DNA of 64,000 nucleotides from JAHJQZ01 sp963676075 (GCA_963676075.2 CAXXNZ010000031.1:186001-250000); one strand, 5' to 3'; shown: positions 17,144 to 26,726, counted from the first letter of the stretch. Notes: generated from the letters alone by a model not told the origin. Program-made: numbers and translations.

Positions 17144-17156
17144 GAAAGGTCGTCCG

Positions 17157-17262
17157 CTAGAGCATTTCCGGGTGAAGAGGATAGCGGTTCACTGTCCGGA
17201 AATGCGATAAAACAAGGACTTAGCACCTTTCAGCATTTCCATGAAACACTGAAAGACTCTAG
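17157..17262. repeat. Intergenic mosaic element flanked by CTAGAG...CTCTAG
   Basis: A 106-bp non-coding element with ends CTAGAG (17157-17162) and CTCTAG (17257-17262). Inside is an imperfect long hairpin (17162-17205) built from GCATTTCCGG and CCGGAAATGC, then a smaller one (CTTTCAG at 17227-17233 with CTGAAAG at 17249-17255). Its right end, CTGAAAGACTCTAG, matches the right end of the element at 58628-58728 at 13 of 14 bases. It resembles the palindromic intergenic mosaic repeats known from rhizobia. Confidence 0.7.
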
Positions 17263-17311
17263 GTGAAAAAGGTCCCGGCGGCGCGTATGTCCGCCGGGAC
17301 AGGGAGGATTT

Positions 17312-18601
17312 CTACAGGCGCGACTTCACGCGGTCGGATGCCTGCTTCAGGGCTTCGGCGGGGGACGCCACGCCCTTGACGACATTGTCCACCGCGCTTT
17401 GCACGGTGTCGGCAACCAGGCGATCGTTCTGGTTCAGCGTCCACGGGATCATGGTGCGCTGGACTTCGGCAAAGACCTCGTTGACGTTCTGCCCGGCGTA
17501 ATAGGGATCCTCGAAGTTCATCCAGTCCGCCTTGCCTGCCGGCAGATAGGCCGGATACAGGTCGTCATTCTGGAACTGCTGTTTGAGGCTTTCGTCATCG
17601 GTGACCAGCCAATGGATGAAGGCCCAGCCGGCTTCTTTGTTCTTCGAGGTTTCGAGAAGGCCGATATAGTCGCCGCCATAGTTCCAGGCGCGGTTGCCGG
17701 CGTCGTCGGCGGGAATCGGCGAAACCGCCCATTTGCCCGCGTCTTCGGTGGCGAAGGCGCGCTTCAAAAGACCGCCGAACCAGTTGCCCGACATGATCGA
17801 GGCAATCTGGCCCTTGCCGAAGGCCGACTGCCATTCCGGCGACCACATGACGAACGGCGAGATGAGGTTCGCCTTGGCGGCCTGCTCGATGAGACTGAAG
17901 GCTTCGAGGACAACCGGATTGTCGAGCAGAAGATTGCCGTCGGCGTCGAACCAGTTGATGCCGGCCTGACCCATGCGGGCGGTCAGGATCTCCATACCGT
18001 TGGCGATCATCCAACGTTCGTTCGGCTTGATGAGCTTGGTGCCGGCTTCGATGAAGGCGGGCCAGCTCGAGATCTCAGCTGCGACGTCCTTGGGATCGGT
18101 CGGCAGTCCGACCTCCTCGAAGATATCGCGCCGGTAGAACAGCGCACCCGGACCGGTGTGCTTGGGCATGGCGACGATCTTGCCATCTGGCAAGGTGACG
18201 TTGTTGACGGTGAAGTCCGCGAAATCGCCGAGCAGGGCGCCGGCATTGTAGGGCGCGGCACCGAGATCGACCCATTGCGGGCGCTGGCGCAGGAGGGCCA
18301 GCTCGTTGATCTCGATCATCGCGACGTCGGGGCCGGAACCGGACAGCAGCGCGCGCTGCACCGTGTTCAGATAGTTGGAATTGGCATTCGGGAAGCCCTG
18401 CACGTCGACCTTGATGTTCGGATAGGCGGCGTTGAAGGCCGGCAGCAGCGCCGCGAAGGTGCGGTCGTTGTTCGGCCAGGTCCAGACCGTGATGTTGGCC
18501 GAGAGATTCGGATCGACCTTGAGCGCCGACTGGGCGAAGGCCGGCCGCATGGCCAGTGCCGCGAGCCCTGTTGCAAGTACCGTTCTGCGTTTCAGTTTCA
18601 T
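17312..18601 (-). CDS. CUT1 sugar-binding protein (SBP_bac_1 family)
   Basis: Periplasmic binding protein of 429 residues for an oligosaccharide or polyol. Signal peptide MKLKRRTVLATGLAALAMRP ends FAQS, and the mature part has the family pattern (ITVWTWPNNDRTFAALLPAFNAAYPNIKVDVQGF, LSGSGPDVAMIEINELALL, GALFYRRDIFEEVGLPTDPKD, ASIMSGNWFGGLLKR). I chose the ATG at 18601 because GGGAGGGA precedes it; upstream continuation of the frame overlaps permease coding sequence. It is fourth in the operon, and the mosaic repeat separates it from GH2. Confidence 0.93.
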   Translation of the reverse strand: MKLKRRTVLATGLAALAMRPAFAQSALKVDPNLSANITVWTWPNNDRTFAALLPAFNAAYPNIKVDVQGFPNANSNYLNTVQRALLSGSGPDVAMIEINELALLRQRPQWVDLGAAPYNAGALLGDFADFTVNNVTLPDGKIVAMPKHTGPGALFYRRDIFEEVGLPTDPKDVAAEISSWPAFIEAGTKLIKPNERWMIANGMEILTARMGQAGINWFDADGNLLLDNPVVLEAFSLIEQAAKANLISPFVMWSPEWQSAFGKGQIASIMSGNWFGGLLKRAFATEDAGKWAVSPIPADDAGNRAWNYGGDYIGLLETSKNKEAGWAFIHWLVTDDESLKQQFQNDDLYPAYLPAGKADWMNFEDPYYAGQNVNEVFAEVQRTMIPWTLNQNDRLVADTVQSAVDNVVKGVASPAEALKQASDRVKSRL

Positions 18602-18636
18602 TTTAGTCCCTCCCGTTTTGGTTTTTTTTGGTTGGT

Positions 18637-19479
18637 TTATTTGACCGCGCCCGAGGTCAGGCCGGCGATGAACTGGCGCGACAACAGGGCGAACAGGACG
18701 AACACGGGGATCAGGCCGATCAGCGTTGCGAGCATGACGGCGGGCGTGTCCGAATAATGGGTGCGCGACAGCATGGTCAGCGCCAGCGGCGTGGTGAACT
18801 TGGTGCCGTCGCCCAGAATGACCAGCGGCAGCTGGAAGTCGTTCCAGGTGCTGATGAGCGTCCAGACGCCGAGCGCTGCAAGACCGGGCCGGATGATCGG
18901 CAGGACGACGAGGAAATAGGTCGCGAGCGGTCCCGAATTGTCCATTTCGGCTGCCTCGTACAACTCGTTGGGCACCGAGGAGCCGATATAGGTGTACATC
19001 CAGACCACGCCGAAACCCGACGCCCATGCCGGCACGATCAGCGGCCAGAAGGTGTTGAGCCAGCCGAACCAGCTCATCTGCAAAAAGAACGGAATGAGCG
19101 CCAGCGAGGGCGGAAAGAACAGCGTGGCGAAGGTCACGGCCAGAAGGAATTTCTGTCCGGGTCGGCCGACATAACGCGCCAGGCCGTAGCCCGCCAGGCT
19201 CGACACCAGCACCAGGCCGATGGTCTTGGGCACGACGATGATCAGGGAGTTCCAGATCGGCCGCAGCGGCGGGAAGACATCGGCGATGCGCGCATAGTTC
19301 TCGAAAAGCTGGTCGCCGAACCAGAACGGCGGCGGAAACTGGAACACTTCCGGCAGCGTCCGCGTGGCGAAAACCGCGGTCCAGTAGAGCGGAATGATGA
19401 AGATGATCGACAAGACGACAAGCGCCAGCGTGGTGATCAGGTTCAGCCGGTATTCGCGGTTGGTCCAGAAGCGCTTCAT
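18637..19479 (-). CDS. CUT1 sugar ABC permease (MalG/UgpE-like)
   Basis: Inner-membrane channel subunit of 280 residues. It starts MKRFWTNREYRLNLITTLALVVLS; about six membrane helices follow. The cytoplasmic EAA loop reads LYEAAEMDNSGPLATYFLVV with the downstream PIIRPGL, which docks onto the ATPase. The end (SRQFIAGLTSGAVK) is typical of this subfamily. Start and upstream stop overlap as ATGA, so it is translationally coupled to the first permease; it lies 35 bp before the binding-protein start. Confidence 0.93.
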   Translation of the reverse strand: MKRFWTNREYRLNLITTLALVVLSIIFIIPLYWTAVFATRTLPEVFQFPPPFWFGDQLFENYARIADVFPPLRPIWNSLIIVVPKTIGLVLVSSLAGYGLARYVGRPGQKFLLAVTFATLFFPPSLALIPFFLQMSWFGWLNTFWPLIVPAWASGFGVVWMYTYIGSSVPNELYEAAEMDNSGPLATYFLVVLPIIRPGLAALGVWTLISTWNDFQLPLVILGDGTKFTTPLALTMLSRTHYSDTPAVMLATLIGLIPVFVLFALLSRQFIAGLTSGAVK

Positions 19480-20393
19480 TGCGTTGCCCCCAGATTTGCG
19501 CTGACACGGCGGTAGAGCAGCGTCATGGCGACAACGCCGGCGAAGATGTACCAGCTGACCGCGGCACCGAGGCCGAAGTCGAACTGCGTGAAGGCGGTGG
19601 CGTAGAGGTACATGCCGAGCGTCGTGGCCGAATTGTCGGTCCCGCCCATCCCTTGCGTCAGAACGAAAGGCTCGTCGAACATCTGCAAGCCACCAATGGT
19701 TGCCGTGATGATCGAAAAGGCGATGGAGGGCGCCAGCAGCGGAATGGTGATGCCGGTGAAGATCGACCAGCGGGAAACGCCTTCCATGCGTGCCGCTTCG
19801 TAGATGTCGCGCGAGATTGCCTGGAGGCCGGCAAGGAAGATGATCATGTGCCATCCGGTCCAGCGCCAGATGACGAGCAGGATGACCAGCGGTTTGATCC
19901 ACACCGTCGAGTCGAACCAGCTGAAATAGCTCGGTGTGCCTGTGACTTCGCCGATCAGCATGTTCACCAACCCGCCATTGGCGGCAAAGAACACCCTGAG
20001 GATCACCGCGGCGATCGCTGGCGCGACCAGAAGCGGCACCAGAAACACCAGCCGGAAATAGGTTTTGCCGAACACGACATATTCATTGATCAGCACTGCC
20101 AGCGTCAGCGCCAGACCGCAGGTCAGCAGCGTCGACCAGAACCACAAATAGATGGTGTTCCACACGGCGCGCTGGAAAACGGGGTCACCGAGCGCGGTGA
20201 CGTAATTGTCGATCCCGACAAAACGCGGCGGCGAAAAGCCGTCCCAGGCGTTGATTCCCAGCCATGCAGAAAACAGCACCGGAAACGCAGAAAACACCAG
20301 AAAGAGCACCAAAAAAGGTGACATCGTGAGCCAAAGGGCCGATGTGCCACGCTGATGTTGCCTGTTCTGTTTGCCTGGCTTTTGCCTTTGCAA
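19476..20393 (-). CDS. CUT1 sugar ABC permease (MalF/UgpA-like), TTG start
   Basis: Channel subunit paired with the MalG-like permease, 305 residues. About six membrane segments and an EAA motif (IYEAARMEGVSRWSIFTGITIPLLAPS) are visible. I assign the start to TTG at 20393 because a strong Shine-Dalgarno sequence, GGGAGGAGG, ends 7 bases upstream; a longer frame from 20444 would place that ribosome-binding site inside the gene. The protein would begin MQRQKPGKQNRQHQ. About 155 bases separate it from the DUF5107 gene, enough for an internal promoter. Confidence 0.9.
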   Translation of the reverse strand: MQRQKPGKQNRQHQRGTSALWLTMSPFLVLFLVFSAFPVLFSAWLGINAWDGFSPPRFVGIDNYVTALGDPVFQRAVWNTIYLWFWSTLLTCGLALTLAVLINEYVVFGKTYFRLVFLVPLLVAPAIAAVILRVFFAANGGLVNMLIGEVTGTPSYFSWFDSTVWIKPLVILLVIWRWTGWHMIIFLAGLQAISRDIYEAARMEGVSRWSIFTGITIPLLAPSIAFSIITATIGGLQMFDEPFVLTQGMGGTDNSATTLGMYLYATAFTQFDFGLGAAVSWYIFAGVVAMTLLYRRVSANLGATQ

Positions 20394-20549
20394 ACGCGTT
20401 TCCTCCTCCCAGAGAAACCACCTGATTCCGGTCGGAACCGTCACCGGTGCGTGTCAATCATGCTAACTGCGGATGCCTTCAATGGAATGGCCTAGCCCAC
20501 GCTCCACATGGACAAAACGCTGATTTGACGACGTGTGATCGGCAGCTCA

Positions 20550-23500
20550 TCACGCCATCCCATCGCTGTTGATCTGTTCGGCAAGAACCCGGGCGCCATG
20601 GCGCGTGGGGTCGGCCGCAAGAACCCGGTCCACCAGCGCGAGCGCCGCTTCAGTCCTGTCTTTGCCATAGTATGCCTGCGCCAGAATGAGATTTGCCGAA
20701 ACCTCCTGGCGCGCCTGCAGATCATCGTTGAAAATGAGCAAGGTCGGCAGCGATGTGGCGAAGTAATCGATTTTGGCAGTCGAGCCAAGGGTTTCGGTCG
20801 CAAAGGACTCCATATCCTCAAGCAAACTCGCACAGGCCTCCTCCTGTCCAAGCGATCGCCAGGACAGGGCGGAATAGAAGGTCTTTTCGGAAATCGGCCG
20901 GACCTCCATGCCGAGGAAGTCGCCATTGAACTCGGCAGCTTTGCGCCACCAGTGTTCGGCTTCGTCCGGCCTGCCGCATGCAGATGAGGCCTTGCCGAGC
21001 CAGAAATGCACATCGCTCTGATTGGCAAGCAGGTGCCTGGCTTCGCCGAGGCTTTGTGGTGTGTCGAGCGCGGCGCGGAACGCGGCGTAAGCGGCTTCGG
21101 CATCGCCTTGCCGCATGGCCTTCTGCCCGAGAGCGAGACGGATTTCGACATATTGCCCCAGCGCCATGCCTTCGCCGCCTTCCCACGGCTGGAACTGGCG
21201 GTCGAGAAGGACAGTGAGCGCCTCCTCGGAACGCCCCACCAGATTGAGCAGAGCCGAAAGCTCGACCGTCAGGTCGTCGCGGCTGGCAACCAGCTGAGTG
21301 TTGGCTTCGAGTTCGGCCAGTCTGTGCGCCGGCGCGCGGCCGACACGCTTCCACAGCTGGTCGCGCTCGTAGAACACCCGTGCGTCCTCGGGCGCGGCTG
21401 CAAATGCCCGGTCGTAGGTTGCGATGGCACGTTCTGGATCGTTCAAAACGTTGAAAGAGCCTATGCCGAGATTTCGCCACACCGTCGGGAAATCCGGATC
21501 AAGTTCGGCCGCACGCTCCCACAACGCGATGGCCTCGCCATGCCGGCGGCTGTCGTAGAACAGGTTGCCGAGATAGTAGCGCGCCTTGGCATCCTCCGGC
21601 TCGGCATCGATTGCCGTCTGCAACGCGGCCACGTCATCAAGTCCGCAAGGGAAGCAATAATCGCCGTTCGCCTCCAGCGCCTTGCGCCGGTAGGCGGCGG
21701 CCAAGTCATCCTTGCCCAGCATTTCGGCGAAGCGGGCTGCGTGATATCCGACAAGCGGCGCGGTTCCGGCACTTTCCTTGCCCGCCTGGGTATCGAGCAG
21801 CGCAATGGCGCGGGCAAAATCGCCGACCCGCGCATAATCGAGCGCCAGATCGATGATCGTCCGCGTATCGAACGACAGCTCCATGCCTTTGAGATCCTGC
21901 GCCCAGACATCGAGAGGATCCTTTTTCAGAGTCTCGTCCAGCAGAGCGTCGGCGGCATCGTCGGCGCCGAGCCGGCTGAGGCAGATCGCCTTGAGATTGC
22001 GGGCGCGCAGGTTCTCGGTATCGAACCGCAGGCTGTCCTCGACATGCTCGAGCGCCATCAGCCAATCACCACGAGAGGCAGCGATTTCAGCCAGCGCATG
22101 GTAGCCCGGCGCGCGCCAGGCGGCGTTCCATGTGGCTTTGAAGATGGCGTCATAGGCTTCGTCCAAGCGGCCAAGATGGCGCAGGACGACGCCGAGATTG
22201 TAAAAGGGCTCGCCGTCGTAAGGGTTGGGATTGCGCCGGCGTAGCCGTGCGATGGCGTTGCGGAAACAGGATTCGGCTTCGGCGAACTCAGCGCGCCTTA
22301 GATGATGCAACCCCATGGCGTTATTGGAGCGGCTGTCGAGCGGATCCCGTTCGAGCGCCTCGCGCCAGTACAGTTCCGGTCGCCGTGTGGCATGGCGGTA
22401 CTGGGCCAGATGCAGGCCGGTCAGGAACAGTTCCTCGACACTGTCGATCTCGGATGGTGGTGGTGGTTCGGTGGCCGATTCCGGCGGCGTTTCGTCCTCG
22501 CTTGCCACGTAGGGTTGGTGACGAAGGATCTCCCGCCCACTGGTATCCCGTATCGTCAGGATCAGCTCGCCGGGCAATGTGCCTGCCGGCAGTGCGACGC
22601 GCTTCGATACTGGTGTCGCCGGATCGATGTCGCAGTGCCACTCGTTTATACACGCGTTCCCGCGAGACAACCGGATGGTTGCGCCGGGCAGTTGGCCAAG
22701 CGCATGAACGCCGACAACGGCATCCGGGCCGTCGACGACCAGGCTGACGGCAGCCTCGGTATTTGCCTCATGCACCGGGCCGATGTCGTGGATTGGATAC
22801 CAGAACTGCGAGAAGCTCTTTGTCTCTCCCGGCGCGATGAAGGAAAAGTCCGGCTGGTTGTCGGTATAGACCCCGGCCATCAGCTCGAAATAAGGGCGAT
22901 GGACGCCGTTCTCGTCGGGGTCGGTCAGGTTGCGGTCCCAGGCATAACCGAATTCGTGATTGCCCCAGGTCCACTGCTTCTTTCCCGGCGAGATATGATG
23001 GTTTGCCACATGCACCAACCCGGCGTTTGCTGCATGATCGTAGCCGCCGAAGAAATCGTGACGACTGTTCACGCACATGTAGCTCGTGGGGACCGGGATG
23101 TTGGTGTACCAGCGCAAATCGTTTGCCGGCGCTTCGCCCGTCGGACGGAATAGCGGCGGTTGCTCCGAGGCGGGCACGCCCGTTTTGCTGCGCTCGCCAT
23201 AGTCGACACCGTAATAGTGCCCCTGACAGAGCGGAAACGCGCTCATCGCCCGCTTGGCGTGGTCGGCGACATAGGTGACGTCTTCCGGGAAAAAGCTCTG
23301 GTAGCGCTCGTGTACGTCGACTGCGACGTTCGCCCACCACATGAAGGTTTGGGTGAGTGCGGTGCGGTTGTAGAGCCTTACGCGCAGTTCGATATAGGCC
23401 TTGTCCGGGTGAAGGCAGACGCCATGCATGCCCTTCATGCGGTTCATCGGCTCGTGCTCGCTGAGCCAGACGGTGCAAGAGCCGTCCTCCGCCTCTTCGA

Positions 23501-23948
23501 TGGTGTGTTCAACCGGCATATAGGTGCTGGGGCGGTGGTGCTGGGGCCAGTTGAACTCGATGCCGCCCGATAGCCATGGTCCGGCGAGGCCGACCAGCGC
23601 AGGCTTTATGACGGGATTGCGGTAGACGAAGTCATAGCCGTTGATCTTGTCGGTCGCCGAATGGATACGCCCCCCGAGTTCGGGCAGCACGGTCACCTTG
23701 AGAAAATCGTTCTCGATCTGCACGGCCTGCCAGGCGCGCATGACCGGTTCTGCAGCGATGCGGTCTATGAACGGCAGGGGATAGACCCGGCCGCTCGAAC
23801 CCTGGAAGACACGCTTTTCCAGAAAGATCGGATTGCGTTCGGCCGGCGCGGGTTCATAGGTCGGGAGCACCAGCGGCTCGGACCACACTCTGACCTTGCC
23901 CGGGCCGGAGGCTGTTGCCTGCGGCCTGTCGCTCCCTTGCGCACCCAT
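20550..23948 (-). CDS. DUF5107 domain protein with long TPR region
   Basis: Large soluble protein of 1132 residues. The N-terminal DUF5107 region (about 15-330: VRVWSEPLVLPTYEPAPAER, FLEKRVFQGSSGRVYPLPF, NWPQHHRP) is a beta-sandwich of the type often found near carbohydrate enzymes. The C-terminal half (about 500-1110) is a run of tetratricopeptide repeats (ALERDPLDSRSNNAMGLHHL..., PFYNLGVVLRHLGRLDEAYDA). No signal peptide is obvious. I chose the ATG at 23948 because GGAGGAA lies 8 bases upstream; a start at 24119 would overlap the divergent regulator gene. It is probably the first gene of the sugar-import operon and may process or bind the imported glycan; the activity is not established from sequence. 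Confidence 0.82.
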   Translation of the reverse strand: MGAQGSDRPQATASGPGKVRVWSEPLVLPTYEPAPAERNPIFLEKRVFQGSSGRVYPLPFIDRIAAEPVMRAWQAVQIENDFLKVTVLPELGGRIHSATDKINGYDFVYRNPVIKPALVGLAGPWLSGGIEFNWPQHHRPSTYMPVEHTIEEAEDGSCTVWLSEHEPMNRMKGMHGVCLHPDKAYIELRVRLYNRTALTQTFMWWANVAVDVHERYQSFFPEDVTYVADHAKRAMSAFPLCQGHYYGVDYGERSKTGVPASEQPPLFRPTGEAPANDLRWYTNIPVPTSYMCVNSRHDFFGGYDHAANAGLVHVANHHISPGKKQWTWGNHEFGYAWDRNLTDPDENGVHRPYFELMAGVYTDNQPDFSFIAPGETKSFSQFWYPIHDIGPVHEANTEAAVSLVVDGPDAVVGVHALGQLPGATIRLSRGNACINEWHCDIDPATPVSKRVALPAGTLPGELILTIRDTSGREILRHQPYVASEDETPPESATEPPPPSEIDSVEELFLTGLHLAQYRHATRRPELYWREALERDPLDSRSNNAMGLHHLRRAEFAEAESCFRNAIARLRRRNPNPYDGEPFYNLGVVLRHLGRLDEAYDAIFKATWNAAWRAPGYHALAEIAASRGDWLMALEHVEDSLRFDTENLRARNLKAICLSRLGADDAADALLDETLKKDPLDVWAQDLKGMELSFDTRTIIDLALDYARVGDFARAIALLDTQAGKESAGTAPLVGYHAARFAEMLGKDDLAAAYRRKALEANGDYCFPCGLDDVAALQTAIDAEPEDAKARYYLGNLFYDSRRHGEAIALWERAAELDPDFPTVWRNLGIGSFNVLNDPERAIATYDRAFAAAPEDARVFYERDQLWKRVGRAPAHRLAELEANTQLVASRDDLTVELSALLNLVGRSEEALTVLLDRQFQPWEGGEGMALGQYVEIRLALGQKAMRQGDAEAAYAAFRAALDTPQSLGEARHLLANQSDVHFWLGKASSACGRPDEAEHWWRKAAEFNGDFLGMEVRPISEKTFYSALSWRSLGQEEACASLLEDMESFATETLGSTAKIDYFATSLPTLLIFNDDLQARQEVSANLILAQAYYGKDRTEAALALVDRVLAADPTRHGARVLAEQINSDGMA

Positions 23949-24103
23949 CGCCAGTGTTCCTCCGCTCGCACTTCCACCCTGTTCAGGCGTTGTTGCTGGG
24001 GATGCTAAGGGCGATCGGGCGACAGCAGAATATGTGAAACGATGGACAGCATAGACGATTCTCTGATATCGCCGATCAAGAGCTCGGGGGGCGCACCACA
24101 GAC

Positions 24104-25000
24104 ATGAGCGCGACGACACGCAGGATCAGGGAAGGATTCCCCGGCCAGCGGCTGGTGGTCCTGCCACGCCGTATCGTTGCCTCCTGGCTGTCAGGAAGCC
24201 CGCTCGTCGATTTCATGCCCAGCGATGTCGGCCATTTCCCCAATGCCCGCTGGCACTTTGTCGAACGCAAGAAACCGATCTCTCAGGCCATCATCATCTA
24301 CTGCGCGGAAGGCGAGGGCTGGGCGCGTCTCGGAGACGGTGACACCATTCCAATCCGTGCGGGACACATGGTGCTTCTTCCGGCTGGCTCGGTTCACGCC
24401 TATGGCGCCGACGCCGACAAGCCATGGTCGATCTTCTGGGTGCATGTCAGCGGCTGCAAGGCCGAAATCTTGTTGCGTCTCCTCGAACTGGAGTCGGACG
24501 ATCCGGTGCTGTTTGTCGGCAAGGATCCGGCGCTGGCCTCGCTGTTCGAGCGCATCCTGTCCATCCTTGGGCGCGGCTACAGCGCCGACAACCTGTTGCA
24601 GTCGTCGATGGCGCTCGGCGAGCTCATCGCCCATCTGGTTGTCAATCGGCACCGTCAACCCAACAACGATACCGGCATCGACGAACGCATCGAGCGTGTG
24701 ATCGATCGCATGCACAACAGTCTCGGCGAGACGCTCAGCATCGAGGAGCTGGCGAGTGGCGTGAACCTTTCCTGTTCGCACTTCGCCGCCATCTTCAAGA
24801 AGCGCACGGGTTTTCCGGTGCTCGACTACTTCACGCGGCTGAAGATGCAGCAGGCTTGCTTCCTGCTCGATTCCACCAGCATGCCGATCAAGACCATCGC
24901 CGCCGATCTCGGCTTCGAGGACCCGTTCTATTTTTCGCGTACCTTCCGCCGCATCTACGACCTGTCGCCGCTGCAATACCGTGCAATGAGAAAGGGTTAG
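24104..25000 (+). CDS. AraC-family transcriptional regulator with cupin sensor domain
   Basis: Protein of 298 residues. N-terminal AraC-binding cupin (about 35-130: QAIIIYCAEGEGWARLGDG, IRAGHMVLLPAGSVHAYGADADKPWSIFWVHVSG) and C-terminal double helix-turn-helix (about 195-295: TLSIEELASGVNLSCSHFAAIFKKRTGFPVLDYF, IKTIAADLGFEDPFYFSRTFRRIYDLSPLQYR). It is divergent from the DUF5107/CUT1/GH2 operon, with 155 bases between starts, so it probably activates that operon in response to the sugar. The ATG at 24104 has only a weak ribosome-binding site. Confidence 0.9.
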   Translation: MSATTRRIREGFPGQRLVVLPRRIVASWLSGSPLVDFMPSDVGHFPNARWHFVERKKPISQAIIIYCAEGEGWARLGDGDTIPIRAGHMVLLPAGSVHAYGADADKPWSIFWVHVSGCKAEILLRLLELESDDPVLFVGKDPALASLFERILSILGRGYSADNLLQSSMALGELIAHLVVNRHRQPNNDTGIDERIERVIDRMHNSLGETLSIEELASGVNLSCSHFAAIFKKRTGFPVLDYFTRLKMQQACFLLDSTSMPIKTIAADLGFEDPFYFSRTFRRIYDLSPLQYRAMRKG

Positions 25001-25046
25001 GCGCGTCACTGGTCCCGGTTTGTGAATCGGAAATCGCTGGACGCCG

Positions 25047-25643
25047 TCAGGCGAACAGCGCCAGGCCCACCGACACCACCAGCATGAGGGCGAAGGTGAT
25101 GTTGGCCACGCGTCCGGCCACAGGGTTTGTCAGAAGCCTTGAGAAAGTTGCGCCAAAGGCGAGCCAGACCGTGTTGACGATCACAATGACAAGCGCCAGT
25201 GCCACCAGTTTATAGACGGCATCGACCATCAGATCGTCCATAACCAATGTGTGGCTCGAATAGACCGCTCCGATTGCGGCAAAGGCTTTGGGATTGGCAA
25301 TGGCCAGAGTGAAGCCCGGCACGAATGCCGGTGCCTGTTCCGAGCGCAGGGAGAGCGGACCGACGGGCGCCGTGGCGATCTTCCAGGCGAGATAAAGAAT
25401 ATAGAGACCCGCGCCGACCGTTAGCACCGTCAAAAGGACCGGCTGCGCAAGCACAAGCGCCGTGACACCTGTCGCGATCATCAAAAGGACGATGGTCGTG
25501 CCGGCGATGATGCCACCCAGATAGCCGATGCTCGCGCGAAATCCGAAGGCCGCGCCGAGCCCGGCAAGGCTCATGGTCGCGGGCCCGGGACTGCCCATCA
25601 GCGGAAATGCTGCCAACCAGAGCAGCAAAAGCTCATTCACCAT
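25047..25643 (-). CDS. LysE/RhtB-family amino acid exporter
   Basis: Inner-membrane efflux protein of 198 residues with about six membrane segments. The N-terminal MVNELLLLWLAAFPLMGSPGPATMSLAGLGAAFG carries the LysE-family SPGPAT motif, and AIANPKAFAAIGAVY is the second conserved motif. The likely role is export of an amino acid or related metabolite; substrate unknown. The LysR gene starting 210 bases away in the opposite direction is the probable regulator. Confidence 0.9.
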   Translation of the reverse strand: MVNELLLLWLAAFPLMGSPGPATMSLAGLGAAFGFRASIGYLGGIIAGTTIVLLMIATGVTALVLAQPVLLTVLTVGAGLYILYLAWKIATAPVGPLSLRSEQAPAFVPGFTLAIANPKAFAAIGAVYSSHTLVMDDLMVDAVYKLVALALVIVIVNTVWLAFGATFSRLLTNPVAGRVANITFALMLVVSVGLALFA

Positions 25644-25853
25644 GGAACTGAGCCGGTGCTGGAGCCGTTCGCTGCCGCGTCACACTCATCTCCTGACGTT
25701 GTTGTCTTGCCCGCCGGCATGATGCCTGTTTTCAAGTTCGCCACAACCGAACGCCTGTCGGCAAGCCACGCGCCGGGATTGACCCCGAAACTAGCCACGC
25801 CCTAAAATTTCGAATAGCAAATATATTTGAACTCTGACTTCAGGAATCATGAA

Positions 25854-26726
25854 GTGAATCCGACCTTTGACATCGATGCGCTTCGTGCGGTTCTGGCTGG
25901 CATCGAGCTGCGCAGTTTTGCCCGCGCAGCGGTCGAACTCGGACGTTCGCAATCGGCCATCAGCATGCAGCTCAAGAAGCTCGAGCAGCAGGCCGGCACA
26001 CAGCTTTTTGTCCGCAAGGGCAGGGGGCTGGTTCCGACCGAAGCCGGCGAGCTTCTGGCCGCTTACGCGCGGCAGATCGTTGCTCTCAACGACGAAGCCG
26101 CGCGTTCACTGGGCGCGGCCGTGTCCTCCGAGACCGTGCGCCTCGGCCTGCCGCAGGATTTCTTCGACGACGTCATGCCGGCCACGCTGTCGGACTATGC
26201 CCGCGATCATCCGGGCGTTCATGTCGAGGTTCGCGCCGGCCCCAATCACATGCTGGGCGAAGAGGTCCGTGCCGGGCGACTCGATGGTGCAATCGTCTTT
26301 TTTCCGGAAGGCAGCGGGGGTGAGGGTGAGCTTTTATGCAGCTTGCCCATGCGATGGCTGGTGCATGAAGACTTCGGCGGCCGAACAGAGGACGAGCGGG
26401 TTCCACTGGTCCTGTTCGATCATCCTTGCCTGTTTCGGCAGGCAGCCCTTGGTGCGCTCGACCGGGCGGACAAACGCTGGCGCGCCGCGGTGACCACGCC
26501 AAGCTTGCCCGGTATCTGGGGGGCGCTGCGCTCGAAATTGGGAATTGCCGTGCGCACCGCGCATGGACTGCCCGCCGACATTAGGTGCGCTGGCGAAGGA
26601 TTCGGGCTTCCCAAACTTCCCGCCATCGAACTCAGATTGCTCAGATCACAGAATGCCTCGCCTGCGGCGCAAGACCTGTGCGATGCACTGCGTCGCCAGA
26701 CCATCGATCAGATCGCAGCGGCTTGA
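25854..26726 (+). CDS. LysR-family transcriptional regulator
   Basis: Protein of 290 residues. The N-terminal winged helix-turn-helix is FDIDALRAVLAGIELRSFARAAVELGRSQSAISMQLKKLEQQAGTQLFVRKGRGLVPTEAG; the C-terminal part is a periplasmic-binding-like effector domain (about 90-285). I chose the GTG at 25854 because AGGA lies 8 bases upstream; a TTG at 25827 would add nine residues without a good ribosome-binding site. It is divergent from the LysE exporter and probably controls it. It is not obviously related to the downstream thiamine genes, which have their own riboswitch. Confidence 0.88.
   Translation: MNPTFDIDALRAVLAGIELRSFARAAVELGRSQSAISMQLKKLEQQAGTQLFVRKGRGLVPTEAGELLAAYARQIVALNDEAARSLGAAVSSETVRLGLPQDFFDDVMPATLSDYARDHPGVHVEVRAGPNHMLGEEVRAGRLDGAIVFFPEGSGGEGELLCSLPMRWLVHEDFGGRTEDERVPLVLFDHPCLFRQAALGALDRADKRWRAAVTTPSLPGIWGALRSKLGIAVRTAHGLPADIRCAGEGFGLPKLPAIELRLLRSQNASPAAQDLCDALRRQTIDQIAAA

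Noticed and set aside
17157..17262. Mosaic element as an insertion-sequence remnant
   Set aside because: No transposase fragment and no target duplication visible; structure fits a short palindromic mosaic repeat better.
23949..24119. Longer start (24119) for the DUF5107 protein
   Set aside because: It would overlap the divergent AraC gene and lacks a ribosome-binding site, while the ATG at 23948 has GGAGGAA at good spacing.
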